From Acidimicrobiaceae bacterium (GTDB taxonomy: Bacteria; Actinomycetota; Acidimicrobiia; Acidimicrobiales; Ilumatobacteraceae), in assembly GCA_020637235.1 (NCBI GenBank), contig JACJWG010000025.1, positions 1-42,957 on the forward strand: a DNA stretch of 42,957 nucleotides, written 5' to 3'. A program made the position numbers and the translations under genes. Of the stretch, positions 1 to 7,091 are shown piece by piece. Position 1 is the first letter of the stretch. The number at the start of each line of letters is the position of its first letter. The notes under the pieces were generated by a model. It was not told the DNA's origin. It did no database searches and was given only the letters and a program-made list of their open reading frames with translations.

Positions 1-63
1 TCGGAGGAACTGAGCCGCATGGCCGGCGACCTGCGCGAGCTGGTCGACGCGTTCACCTTCTGA
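1..63 (+). CDS. C-terminal end of a probable methyl-accepting chemotaxis protein (partial)
   Basis: The reading frame is open from the first base and stops at TGA 61-63, giving the last 20 residues of a protein that begins outside the window. The residues (EELSRMAGDLRELVDAFTF) follow the hydrophobic/charged spacing of the terminal helix of chemoreceptor signalling domains, where an 'LS.MA..L..LV..F' ending is common. This is a family resemblance over a very short stretch, so the product name is tentative. A complete soluble chemoreceptor lies further on at 9.27-11.0 kb. Confidence 0.5.
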   Translation, partial: SEELSRMAGDLRELVDAFTF

Positions 64-126
64 CCGCAGCGTCGGGCGGCCCCGCGCCGTCAGCTCCTAC
101 ACTCGCCGTATGAGGTCGACGCGACG

Positions 127-1590
127 GTGAGTGGCACCGCCCTGCTGCTGATCTCGTCGGCGCTCCTGCTGCTCGGCGTGGTCGCCAGCCGGTTGTCGTC
201 GAGCCTCGGGATCCCGGGCCTGCTCGTGTTCCTGGCGGTCGGCATGCTCGCCGGCTCCGACGGGCCCGGCGGCATCGAGTTCGACAACGCCGAGGTGTCC
301 CAGACACTCGGGGTGATCGCACTCGCGTTGATCCTGTTCAGCGGTGGCATCTCCACCAGCTGGACTGAGATCCGGCCGGTGGTACGACAGGGCGCTGCGC
401 TGGCGACGGTGGGCGTGTTCATCACCGCGTCCATCGCCGGGCTCACCGCCGCCTGGGCGTTCGACCTGTCGCTCGAGACCGGCCTGCTGATCGGTGCGAT
501 CATCTCCTCCACCGATGCGGCAGCGGTGTTCGCCGTGCTGCGTTCGCGCAACGTGAGCCTGCGCAACGATCTGCGTCCGTTGCTCGAGCTCGAGTCGGGC
601 AGCAACGATCCGATGGCGGTGTTCTTGACCATCGGCTTCCTCGAACTGGTCACCAACCCCGCGAGTGACCCACTCGACTTCGTGCCGTTGTTCGTGGCGC
701 AGATGGCGATCGGTGCGTTGGCCGGTATCGGCGGCGGCCGGCTCGCGGTGTGGGCGCTCAACCGGATCCACCTCGACCACGACGGGCTGTATCCGGTGAT
801 GTCGTTGGCCCTCGCCGGATGCATCTTCGCGGCGACGACGTCGGTGCAGGGATCGGGTTTCCTCGCCGTCTACGTCGCCGGCATCGTGATGGCACAGCGG
901 CGCTTCATCCACAAGAACAGCCTCACCCGCTTCCACGACGGCATCGCATGGGTGGCACAGATCGGGATGTTCGTGGTGCTCGGCCTCCTCGTGTTCCCGT
1001 CCGAGCTCGCCTCGGTCGCCTGGCGGAGCCTCGTGGTGGCCGCCGTGCTGATCCTGGTGGCCCGGCCGGTGGCGGTGTTCCTCACCTTGATGCCCTTCCG
1101 TGTGCCCTGGCGCGAGCGGGCGCTGATCTCGTGGGTCGGGCTGCGCGGCGCGGCACCGATCATCCTCGCGACGTTCCCGTTGCTCGAAGCCGCTCCCGAC
1201 GCCAACCTGATCTTCGACACGGTGTTCTTCATCGTGCTCACCTCCGTCGCCATCCAGGGCACCACGATCCCGCTGGTGGCACGTTGGCTGCAGGTGAGCG
1301 CGCCCATGGAGAAGCGAGCGGCGTGGCCGATCCGGCCCCGTTCGCTCCAGCCACCGGGTGCGTCGTTGCAGGAGCTCGTCGTGGGGCCGGGTTCGCCGAT
1401 CACCGATCAGCCGCTCGTCGAGCTCGGCCTGCCGGTCGGCACGATGATCGTCCTCATCGAGCGCGACGACGAGTTCACGGTGCCCACCGGCTCGACGGTG
1501 TTGGTCGACGGCGATCGATTGCTGATCCTCGGTGACGACGCGAGCATCCAGCGATTCCGCGAGCGGCTCGCCGGCGTGCCGGACCACTGA
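127..1590 (+). CDS. K+/H+ (CPA1-type) antiporter with C-terminal TrkA_C domain
   Basis: A 487-residue inner-membrane cation/proton antiporter of the CPA1 family, closest in layout to NhaP2/CvrA potassium/proton antiporters. About twelve hydrophobic segments fill residues 1-385. Family motifs are visible: SSTDAAAVF (about 128-135) and ESGSNDPMAVF (about 156-166), the latter carrying the ND pair of the ion-binding site. Residues about 400-485 are a soluble TrkA_C (RCK_C) regulatory domain, as in potassium-linked members. GTG at 127 is used because the ATG at 110 runs into a stop after six codons; the ribosome site is weak. The protein is shorter than E. coli CvrA because only one cytoplasmic domain follows the membrane part. 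Potassium rather than sodium as substrate is inferred from the TrkA_C domain. Confidence 0.9.
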   Translation: MSGTALLLISSALLLLGVVASRLSSSLGIPGLLVFLAVGMLAGSDGPGGIEFDNAEVSQTLGVIALALILFSGGISTSWTEIRPVVRQGAALATVGVFITASIAGLTAAWAFDLSLETGLLIGAIISSTDAAAVFAVLRSRNVSLRNDLRPLLELESGSNDPMAVFLTIGFLELVTNPASDPLDFVPLFVAQMAIGALAGIGGGRLAVWALNRIHLDHDGLYPVMSLALAGCIFAATTSVQGSGFLAVYVAGIVMAQRRFIHKNSLTRFHDGIAWVAQIGMFVVLGLLVFPSELASVAWRSLVVAAVLILVARPVAVFLTLMPFRVPWRERALISWVGLRGAAPIILATFPLLEAAPDANLIFDTVFFIVLTSVAIQGTTIPLVARWLQVSAPMEKRAAWPIRPRSLQPPGASLQELVVGPGSPITDQPLVELGLPVGTMIVLIERDDEFTVPTGSTVLVDGDRLLILGDDASIQRFRERLAGVPDH

Positions 1591-1677
1591 GCGTCGACGC
1601 CGCGAACGGGGAGACTGTCCGGTCCGGATCGCGGGTACCGCGAGTACCTCGCCCGCCCGCGACCTCTCGGAGGAACC

Positions 1678-1827
1678 ATGGGTCTGTTCGTCGTTCTGTT
1701 GTTGCTCGCCCTCGTGATCGGGGGCTTCGGCCTGCTGGTCGAGGGCCTCACCTGGCTGCTCGTGATCGCGTTGATCCTGCTCGTCGTCGGCTTCTTCACC
1801 GGTTTCCGAGGTCGATCGCGGGTGTGA
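1678..1827 (+). CDS. Small hydrophobic membrane protein (49 aa)
   Basis: ATG at 1678 follows a clear Shine-Dalgarno sequence (GGAGG at about 1669-1673). The 49-residue product is almost wholly hydrophobic: leucine/valine-rich segments at about residues 2-20 and 24-42 with a short GLLVEGL turn between them, then a basic tail (FRGRSRV). This is the pattern of the tiny 'hydrophobic protein' genes frequent in Actinobacteria that probably sit in the cytoplasmic membrane. No enzyme motif is present and no function can be assigned. The strong ribosome site and composition make it a credible gene despite its size. Confidence 0.65.
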   Translation: MGLFVVLLLLALVIGGFGLLVEGLTWLLVIALILLVVGFFTGFRGRSRV

Positions 1828-1875
1828 CCTCGGCGCGGTCCGCGTGCTCGAGACCGGCGCCCCGACGGTCGAGCC

Positions 1876-2226
1876 TCAGACGAGGGTGCCGCGCCGGCCG
1901 CCGGTGCCGACCATCGGTCGGCCCTGCTCGCTCCAGCGCTGCATCCCGCCACTCATGTCGACCACGTCGAACCCGCAGCGGCGAAGCATCTCGGTCGCCT
2001 GCGCCGAGCGGCTCCCCGAGCGGCACACGCACACGACGCGGGAGCGACGCGGCAGTTCGTGACAGCGCGTCGTCACGTCGGCGAGCGGCAGGTTCGTGGC
2101 CAGTGGTGCATGGCCGGCGGCAAACTCGTGGGGTTCGCGGACGTCCAGCAGCACCACGTCCGAGGAGGCTCGGACGAGCGCGTCGACCTCGGCGGCGTCG
2201 AGGGATGTGTGGGCGAGCATGTGCAT
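1876..2226 (-). CDS. Single-domain rhodanese sulfurtransferase
   Basis: A 116-residue stand-alone rhodanese domain, probably cytoplasmic, which moves sulfane sulfur through a cysteine persulfide. The fold landmarks are present: VVLLDVREPHEF (about 24-35), the GHAPLATNLPL stretch, and the active-site loop CRSGSRS with catalytic Cys68, followed by GFDVVDMSGGMQRW. The start at 2226 (MHMLAHTS) is chosen because AGGAG lies just upstream with good spacing; an in-frame start at 2277 exists but would cover the operator at 2279-2294. That palindrome, about 52 bases before the start codon, is of the CsoR/CstR type and matches the one before the peroxiredoxin at 12.15 kb, implying induction by reactive sulfur or metal stress. 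The DUF305 gene lies upstream on the same strand. Confidence 0.88.
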   Translation of the reverse strand: MHMLAHTSLDAAEVDALVRASSDVVLLDVREPHEFAAGHAPLATNLPLADVTTRCHELPRRSRVVCVCRSGSRSAQATEMLRRCGFDVVDMSGGMQRWSEQGRPMVGTGGRRGTLV

Positions 2227-2278
2227 CGTTCTCCTGGGAGGTGTGGGCCGGCCTCGAGACGAGGAGGCCCCGGCCATG

Positions 2279-2294
2279 ATACCCAGGGGGGTAT
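2279..2294. promoter_or_regulatory. CsoR/CstR-type operator upstream of the rhodanese gene
   Basis: The 16-bp sequence ATACCCAGGGGGGTAT has ATACCC/GGGTAT arms and lies between the DUF305 stop and the rhodanese start. Read on the minus strand it is ATACCCCCCTGGGTAT, differing at one position from the symmetric form ATACCCC-NN-GGGGTAT. CsoR-family repressors (CsoR for copper, CstR for persulfide, RcnR for nickel) bind palindromes of this shape. No CsoR-family gene is present in the window. A rhodanese target favours the persulfide sensor, but the ligand is inference. Confidence 0.65.
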
Positions 2295-2346
2295 GTGTTC
2301 CACACCACGGGACCTCCGCACCCGCGATCGCTCAGCGCCGGATCCC

Positions 2347-2910
2347 TCAGCACCGATCGTCGAATTCGGGCACGGCGCGCCGCTCGGCCTCGGCCGGGTC
2401 GTGCACCTCGCCCTGGTCGGCGATGTCCTCGATCAGCCATTGCATCTCGGCGATCTCGCGGCACTGCGTGGCCGTGATCCGATCGGCCAACGCGCGCACG
2501 CGGACGTCGTCGATGTCTGCACGGGTGCTGGTGAGCACGGCGATCGAATGGTGCGGGATCATCGCTCGCATGTACGACCGGTCGTCGACCGTCGCCTGAC
2601 TGCGCACCAGCCACAGGGCGCCGGCGAACACGACGGCGGCGAGGAGGAGCACACCGACGTTGGCCCGCCGGGCTCGGTACATCGACCACATGTACGACAT
2701 CATCACGACGGTCATCGACGCGCCCATGAGGAACGTCATGTAGAGGCGCGTCTCGCTGAACTCGACGTGCGCCCACTGGGACGTGTTCAGGTACATCACC
2801 CCGTACATGACGACCATGGACGTGACGATCGTCGCGGCGAATCGGGCGTACCCCGTGCCTTCCTCGGGTCCGGTCTCGCCGGCATCGGTGGAGCCGGTCT
2901 GTTGCGACAT
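2347..2910 (-). CDS. DUF305-domain membrane protein
   Basis: A 187-residue protein with a short acidic N-terminus, three hydrophobic helices (about 22-41, 55-78, 85-103) and a C-terminal DUF305 (ferritin-like-fold) region. The DUF305 signature MIPHHSIAV falls at about 117-125 with the paired histidines 120-121, and a second conserved helix ends in EMQWLIEDI. Family members are often found beside copper and metal-handling genes and are thought to act at the outer face of the membrane. The start at 2910 follows an excellent AGGAGGT six bases upstream. Its downstream neighbour on the same strand is the rhodanese, but that gene has its own operator. The function is unproven; a role in metal handling is inference from family context. 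Confidence 0.85.
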   Translation of the reverse strand: MSQQTGSTDAGETGPEEGTGYARFAATIVTSMVVMYGVMYLNTSQWAHVEFSETRLYMTFLMGASMTVVMMSYMWSMYRARRANVGVLLLAAVVFAGALWLVRSQATVDDRSYMRAMIPHHSIAVLTSTRADIDDVRVRALADRITATQCREIAEMQWLIEDIADQGEVHDPAEAERRAVPEFDDRC

Positions 2911-3055
2911 GGCTGGACCTCCTGACGTGCGGTGAAACCTCTGACGTACCCGCGTCCTCGGCCGTCCACGCAGTCCGTTCGACCCATTCACGACTTCGGT
3001 GTCAGGAGCGGACCGCCGGCCGCCGGTACCGTGGTCTCGTGCCCTGGGAGCAGAT

Positions 3056-4006
3056 GTGACCGACACGACCTCACGCGCGCTGGAGGCGACGGAGGCTCGC
3101 CGCCGGCAGTTCGCCCTCGTGGGCGGCCTCGTGGTGGTCGCCGCCTGTGTGGCGCTGGCCCTGGCGGCAGACGGCGGCAGTGGGCTCGGCGTCGTCGACG
3201 CGATCGTGCTCGGCCTCGTCGAGGGGATCACCGAGTACCTGCCGGTGTCGTCGACCGGCCACCTGCTGGTCACGCAACGACTGCTCGGCATGGGTGACGG
3301 TGCAGCCGCCACGGCAGCCGACACGTTCGTCATCGCGATCCAGGTCGGCGCCATCGCCGCAGTGCTGGGCCTGTACTGGAACCGTGTGTGGTCGCTCGTA
3401 CTCGGCCTGGTCGGCCGTGACGCCGACGGCAGGGCCCTGCTCGTGCGGATCCTGGTGGCGTTCTCCCCGGCGGCGCTCGTCGGCTTCCTGCTCGAGGACA
3501 CCATCAAGGATCGGCTCTTCGGACCGTGGCCGGTGGTGGTGGCGTGGGCGGTCGGCGGTGCAGCGCTGCTCGTGTGGCGGCCGGCACCCGGCACCCGGGG
3601 TCTGCTCGACATGACGATGCGCGACGCGTTGGTGATCGGCCTCGCACAGATGGTGGCCATGTGGCCCGGCACGAGTCGCAGCCTCGTCACCATCGTGGCT
3701 GCGCTCGCCGTCGGCCTGTCGATGGCGGCCGCCGTGGAGTTCAGCTTCCTGCTCGGGTTGCTCACACTGTCGGCGGCAACCGTCTACGACCTCGGCCAGA
3801 ACGGTGGTGAGGTGCTCGATCAGTTCGGACTCGCGACGCCGCTGCTCGGTGTGCTCGTCGCCGGTGTGTCGGCCGGCCTGGCGGTGAAGTGGTTGGTGTC
3901 GTATCTGCGAACACGCCCCCTCACGATCTTCGGCTGGTACCGCCTCGGCGTCGCCGCGGCCACCGTGGTCCTGCTCGTCACGGGCACGATCGAGAGCGGC
4001 CGCTGA
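3056..4006 (+). CDS. uppP: Undecaprenyl-diphosphatase UppP (BacA)
   Basis: An integral membrane phosphatase that dephosphorylates undecaprenyl pyrophosphate, recycling the lipid carrier for peptidoglycan and wall polymers. With the GTG start at 3056 it has 316 residues. Both signature regions are present: VEGITEYLPVSSTGHL (about 55-70), holding the catalytic glutamates and a serine/histidine cluster, and WPGTSRS (about 203-209). About eight hydrophobic segments follow the family pattern. GGGAG sits five bases upstream of GTG 3056, preferred over an earlier GTG at 2999 that would add 19 polar residues. An N-terminal extension of about 40 residues with an extra hydrophobic segment precedes the usual start of the family. 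xdhC-like follows after 7 bases, so the two are probably co-transcribed. Confidence 0.93.
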   Translation: MTDTTSRALEATEARRRQFALVGGLVVVAACVALALAADGGSGLGVVDAIVLGLVEGITEYLPVSSTGHLLVTQRLLGMGDGAAATAADTFVIAIQVGAIAAVLGLYWNRVWSLVLGLVGRDADGRALLVRILVAFSPAALVGFLLEDTIKDRLFGPWPVVVAWAVGGAALLVWRPAPGTRGLLDMTMRDALVIGLAQMVAMWPGTSRSLVTIVAALAVGLSMAAAVEFSFLLGLLTLSAATVYDLGQNGGEVLDQFGLATPLLGVLVAGVSAGLAVKWLVSYLRTRPLTIFGWYRLGVAAATVVLLVTGTIESGR

Positions 4007-4013
4007 CCAGCTG

Positions 4014-5012
4014 ATGCCCGAGCACGTCGCGATCGAACGGCTGGCGCTCGCCGCAGCGGTGGAGGGTCGGGCAGGCGTGCTCGTGCGCACCGTCGGCTCC
4101 CGTGGTTTCGGAGCCCGGCACCCGTTGGAGGCGATGCTGGTGCTCGACGACGGGCGGCGCGCTGGGTCGATCCTCGGCGGCCGGCTCGACCCGTCGATCC
4201 TCGATGCCGCGGCCGGCGCCGGTGAGTGGCCGGACGGCGCACTGCGCATCGGTGTCTCCGACGCCCAGCGCGATGCCGGGTGTGCGGGTGTGGCCGAGCT
4301 GTTGTTGCAGCGCACCGACCGACTGCCGGCGCGCTACTTCGCGCCGCGCGACCGCCCCGACGTCGCGATCACGCTGCTCGGGACACCCCTCGGCGCGACG
4401 GTGGTGGTGGCCGCCGACGGCGACATCGTCGGCACACTCGGCGACGCGGCGCTCGACGCGGCCGCCGTCGACGCCGCCACCGGGATGCGGCGCGCGGCGC
4501 GGGCGGCCGACCAGGTGACCGAACTGGCCGGTGGTGCACGTGTGCTGCTCGAGGTGCGCCGGCGCGGTGCCGTGCTCCTCATCGCTTCGGGCGGCGACCT
4601 GGCCGAGGCCACCGCCACCCTGGCCCGCACGCTCGGCTGGGAGGCGCGGGCGTCGAACGACCCGGACGACGTGGTCGCCTGGCTCGACGACTGCGGCTCC
4701 CAGGACGCCCTGGTGGTGATGACCCACGACCGCGCGATCGACGAACCGGTGCTCCTGCGGGCAGCGACGAGCAGCGTCGGCTACGTGGGGGTGCTCGGGT
4801 CGCGGCAGGTGCACCGGGCCCGACACGAACGATTGCGCCGCCGGGGGGCGGACGACGAGTTCCTGGCCCGCCTGCACGGTCCCGCCGGGCTCGACATCGG
4901 CGCCTGGACGCCCGCCGAGACGGCGGTGTCGATCATCGCCGAGATCCTCGCCGTGCGAGCGGGACGACCCGGGCGCCCGTTCGTCGAACACGACCGCCCG
5001 ATCCACCCGTAG
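4014..5012 (+). CDS. XdhC/CoxI family protein (molybdenum hydroxylase maturation)
   Basis: A 332-residue protein of the XdhC family, which delivers molybdenum cofactor to xanthine dehydrogenase-type enzymes and promotes its sulfuration. The N-terminal XdhC_CoxI region (about 1-110) holds VRTVGSRGFGARHPLEAM and GSILGGRLD; a central Rossmann-like segment includes LLIASGGDLAE (about 188-198); the C-terminal XdhC_C region carries VMTHDRAID and GYVGVLGSRQ, and ends with LDIGAWTPAETAVSIIAEI (from about 293), close to the family's 'LDIGA.TP.EIA.SI.AEI'. It follows uppP by 7 bases. No molybdenum hydroxylase subunit is encoded in the window, so its client lies elsewhere. Its tail overlaps the convergent DUF3040-like gene by 80 bases. 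Confidence 0.87.
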   Translation: MPEHVAIERLALAAAVEGRAGVLVRTVGSRGFGARHPLEAMLVLDDGRRAGSILGGRLDPSILDAAAGAGEWPDGALRIGVSDAQRDAGCAGVAELLLQRTDRLPARYFAPRDRPDVAITLLGTPLGATVVVAADGDIVGTLGDAALDAAAVDAATGMRRAARAADQVTELAGGARVLLEVRRRGAVLLIASGGDLAEATATLARTLGWEARASNDPDDVVAWLDDCGSQDALVVMTHDRAIDEPVLLRAATSSVGYVGVLGSRQVHRARHERLRRRGADDEFLARLHGPAGLDIGAWTPAETAVSIIAEILAVRAGRPGRPFVEHDRPIHP

Positions 5013-5364
5013 GAAAGCGTCGGGCGCGTCGCTCGAGGCGCCACGTCCGCCAGCGCCCGAGGGGCCGCAGTCCGAGCACCCACCGCCGGGCGCGATCGAC
5101 GGCGAGCACGCCGCCGAGCACGACCCCGGCGAGCCCGGCGACGGACTCGACCACCACCAGCGGGTGGGGATCCGCGTGACGCAGACCGGTCGCGAGCAGT
5201 GTGCACACCGCCACCAGCGTCACCCCCGCGAGCTGCCAGGCCCACGCGCCGCGTGGCGGATCGGGACCGATGCGGTCGTCGAGCCCGCGCTCGATCGCCA
5301 TCAGCACGGCAGCTTCCCGGGCGCTCAGCGGCGCGTGCTCGTGTGGGACCTGTGGACCTCGCAT
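4933..5364 (-). CDS. DUF3040-like membrane protein
   Basis: A 143-residue protein starting at ATG 5364, behind a strong GGAGGAG ribosome site. The N-terminus reads PLSAREAAVLMAIERGLDD (about 13-31), which resembles the 'PLSE.E...L..IE..L' start of actinobacterial DUF3040 proteins. Two hydrophobic segments follow (about 43-60 and 69-90), then an arginine-rich cytoplasmic-looking tail. The last 27 codons overlap the end of the convergent xdhC-like gene (80 bp), so the extreme C-terminus could be an unselected read-through tail. The gene probably encodes a small membrane protein of unknown role. Confidence 0.6.
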   Translation of the reverse strand: MRGPQVPHEHAPLSAREAAVLMAIERGLDDRIGPDPPRGAWAWQLAGVTLVAVCTLLATGLRHADPHPLVVVESVAGLAGVVLGGVLAVDRARRWVLGLRPLGRWRTWRLERRARRFPTGGSGGRVRRTGARVVPLARRGSRR

Positions 5365-5440
5365 GTCTCCTCCGTCTCGTGGGGCGCCGAGAACCCGGCG
5401 CACCCGGGGCCCGTACCCGACGGAGGTGGTGGCTCATGCG

Positions 5441-5476
5441 CGAACGTGCCCCCGCCGTGTGGCGGGGGCACGTTCG
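5441..5476. terminator. Perfect 16-bp hairpin behind the P450 gene
   Basis: CGAACGTGCCCCCGCC (5441-5456), a GTGT loop (5457-5460) and its exact reverse complement (5461-5476) form a 16-bp GC-rich stem. It begins 22 bases after the P450 stop codon at 5498 on the minus strand and lies upstream of the leftward DUF3040-like gene. No T-tract follows on either strand, as is common in actinobacterial terminators. It most likely ends the ferredoxin-P450 transcript. Confidence 0.75.
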
Positions 5477-5497
5477 AGGCGCCGTGCGCCGGACGGA

Positions 5498-6823
5498 TCA
5501 GCCGGCGACGTCGAGGATGCGCACCGGGAGCTCGCGCGGGCCGCGGATCTGGCCGACGCTCCAGCGCACGTCGCCGGCGAGTTCGTAGCGGGGGAAGCGC
5601 TTCACGAACTCCTCGACGGCGACACGCAGTTCGAGCCTGGCCAGGTTCGAACCGATGCAGCGATGGATGCCCAGGCCGAACGCTGCGTGGCGGTTCTCCT
5701 GACGGTCGACCACGAACGAGTCGGCATCCTCGAACTTCAGCGGGTCGCGGTTCGCCGCCGGGAACGGCAGCAGCACCCAGTCGTCCTGCTTCATCGGACA
5801 GCCGTGGAAGTCGTGGTCTTTCGCGACCAGGCGGGCCATCGTCACCGGTGCATACGCCCGCAGGAACTCCTCGACGGCGAACGCCATCACCTCCGGGTCG
5901 TCGAGCAGCCGCTGGTGGTCCTCCGGGTGCTGGGCGAGGTGCCACAGCGACGACCCGATGGCCGACCACGTGGTGTCGATGCCGGCGATCAGGAGCAAGA
6001 TGATCATGCCGCCGACGATGTCGTCGTTCATCTCGACGCCCTCGATCTCGACGCCCATCAGGTAGCTGGTGAGGTCGTCGCGCGGGTTCTCACGATGGTC
6101 CTGGATCTGGTCGAAGATGTACTCGCCCAGGTCGTCCATGCCCTCGCGGGTGCCCGGCTCCTCGGCGATCCGCTCGAGGGTGTCGTGCACGAACTTGCGG
6201 AACAGTTCCTCGTCCTGCTCGGGGAAGCCGAGCATCTGGCGGATCACGCTCACCGGGATGTGCTGGGCGTACTGGACGGCGGCGTCGACCACGGTCTCGC
6301 CGGGCGTGACGTCGCCCATGCGGTCGAGGAGCGACACGCACAGCTCGCGCACCTTCGGCTCCCACGGCTCGATCACCTTGGGGGCGAAGGCGGGCAGCAG
6401 GAGTCGTCGGGCGACGCCGTGGAACGGCGGATCGCTGGTGATCGGCGGCGCGCCGCCGATCGGTGCGGGCAGCGCGAGGTCGCCCGGTCGGCCGACCGAC
6501 ACCACGACGGCGCGGCTGGTGAAGTGCTCGGTGTCGTATGCGATCTCGTGCACCGTGTCGTGCGTGATCGGCACCCACATGCCGCCGTAGCGGTCGGAGT
6601 GGGCGACTGGGCAACCGCCGTCGCGCAGCGACTTCCACACCTCGGGCGCCACCGGGTTGTAGGCCGGGTCGGCGTGGTCGAAGTCGGTCGTGAAGTCGCT
6701 CACGGGGCCGTAGTCGGCGGGGTCGTACGGCACGCGCTGCCACACGTGGGTGCCCTCGGGCGAATCGCCGAAGACGGGCGGCACGTAGCCGGGGCGCTCG
6801 GGACGGGACGCAGTGTCGGTCAC
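5498..6823 (-). CDS. Cytochrome P450
   Basis: A soluble bacterial P450 of 441 residues. The I-helix oxygen-binding motif AGIDTTWS, the K-helix ExxR within EEFLRAYAPVTMAR and the haem loop FGLGIHRCIG with the proximal thiolate Cys389 are all present, as is the PITSDPPFHGVARR region (C-helix). The GTG start at 6823 lies one base beyond the ferredoxin stop codon and uses the GGAGGAC at the ferredoxin's end as ribosome site, so the two are translationally coupled. The P450 therefore probably receives electrons from that ferredoxin; no ferredoxin reductase is nearby. The substrate cannot be read from sequence. A strong hairpin at 5441-5476 ends the unit. Confidence 0.95.
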   Translation of the reverse strand: MTDTASRPERPGYVPPVFGDSPEGTHVWQRVPYDPADYGPVSDFTTDFDHADPAYNPVAPEVWKSLRDGGCPVAHSDRYGGMWVPITHDTVHEIAYDTEHFTSRAVVVSVGRPGDLALPAPIGGAPPITSDPPFHGVARRLLLPAFAPKVIEPWEPKVRELCVSLLDRMGDVTPGETVVDAAVQYAQHIPVSVIRQMLGFPEQDEELFRKFVHDTLERIAEEPGTREGMDDLGEYIFDQIQDHRENPRDDLTSYLMGVEIEGVEMNDDIVGGMIILLLIAGIDTTWSAIGSSLWHLAQHPEDHQRLLDDPEVMAFAVEEFLRAYAPVTMARLVAKDHDFHGCPMKQDDWVLLPFPAANRDPLKFEDADSFVVDRQENRHAAFGLGIHRCIGSNLARLELRVAVEEFVKRFPRYELAGDVRWSVGQIRGPRELPVRILDVAG

Positions 6824-6824
6824 G

Positions 6825-7022
6825 TCAGTCCTCCAACACCTTGATCGCGAACTCGGGACAGTTGGCCGCTGCCAGACGGGCCTTCTCCTGCAGTTCGGCG
6901 GGTACGTCCCCGTCGACGAGCAACACGGCCTGGCCGTAGTCGTCGACGTCGAACAACTCGGGCGCCAGCGCGTAGCAGCGGTTGTGGCCTTGGCACTTCT
7001 CGGAATCGAGGTGGACTCGCAT
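6825..7022 (-). CDS. 3Fe-4S-type ferredoxin, partner of the adjacent P450
   Basis: A 65-residue ferredoxin with the pattern C10-x2-H13-x2-C16 ... C55-P. Replacement of one cluster cysteine by histidine is typical of actinobacterial P450-partner ferredoxins with [3Fe-4S] or modified clusters. The start is ATG 7022 (MRVHLDSEKC); an upstream in-frame ATG at 7040 would lie inside the promoter palindrome. There is no Shine-Dalgarno sequence, but a TATTGT -10-like box ends 7 bases upstream of the ATG, so the mRNA may be leaderless. It is followed after one base by the P450 start, and it should shuttle single electrons to that enzyme. Confidence 0.93.
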   Translation of the reverse strand: MRVHLDSEKCQGHNRCYALAPELFDVDDYGQAVLLVDGDVPAELQEKARLAAANCPEFAIKVLED

Positions 7023-7024
7023 GG

Positions 7025-7058
7025 GTGAGACAATAGACACACTTCCGTCTCACGTCGA
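7025..7058 (-). promoter_or_regulatory. Candidate leaderless promoter and operator of the ferredoxin-P450 pair
   Basis: On the minus strand TCGACG (7058-7053) and TATTGT (7035-7030) are separated by 17 bases, resembling -35 and -10 boxes, which would place the start of transcription at or next to the ferredoxin ATG (7022). GTGAGAC (7025-7031) and GTCTCAC (7047-7053) form a 7-bp inverted repeat across spacer and -10, and an inner AGAC-N8-GTCT (7035-7050) gives a 16-bp TetR-sized palindrome. A repressor bound here would block polymerase. No adjacent regulator gene is present. Confidence 0.5.
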
Positions 7059-7091
7059 GAGTCGAATCGTGGTCGGATCCCCCGACCCAGC

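Noticed and set aside
97..1587. Long minus-strand open frame opposite the antiporter
   Set aside because: It is a high-GC shadow of the antiporter: the composition is Arg/His/Asp-rich, and no domain, start site or promoter fits.
1629..1643. TCGCGG-GTA-CCGCGA palindrome before the 49-aa gene
   Set aside because: It could be a weak terminator or operator, but 6-bp GC-only arms occur by chance often at this base composition.
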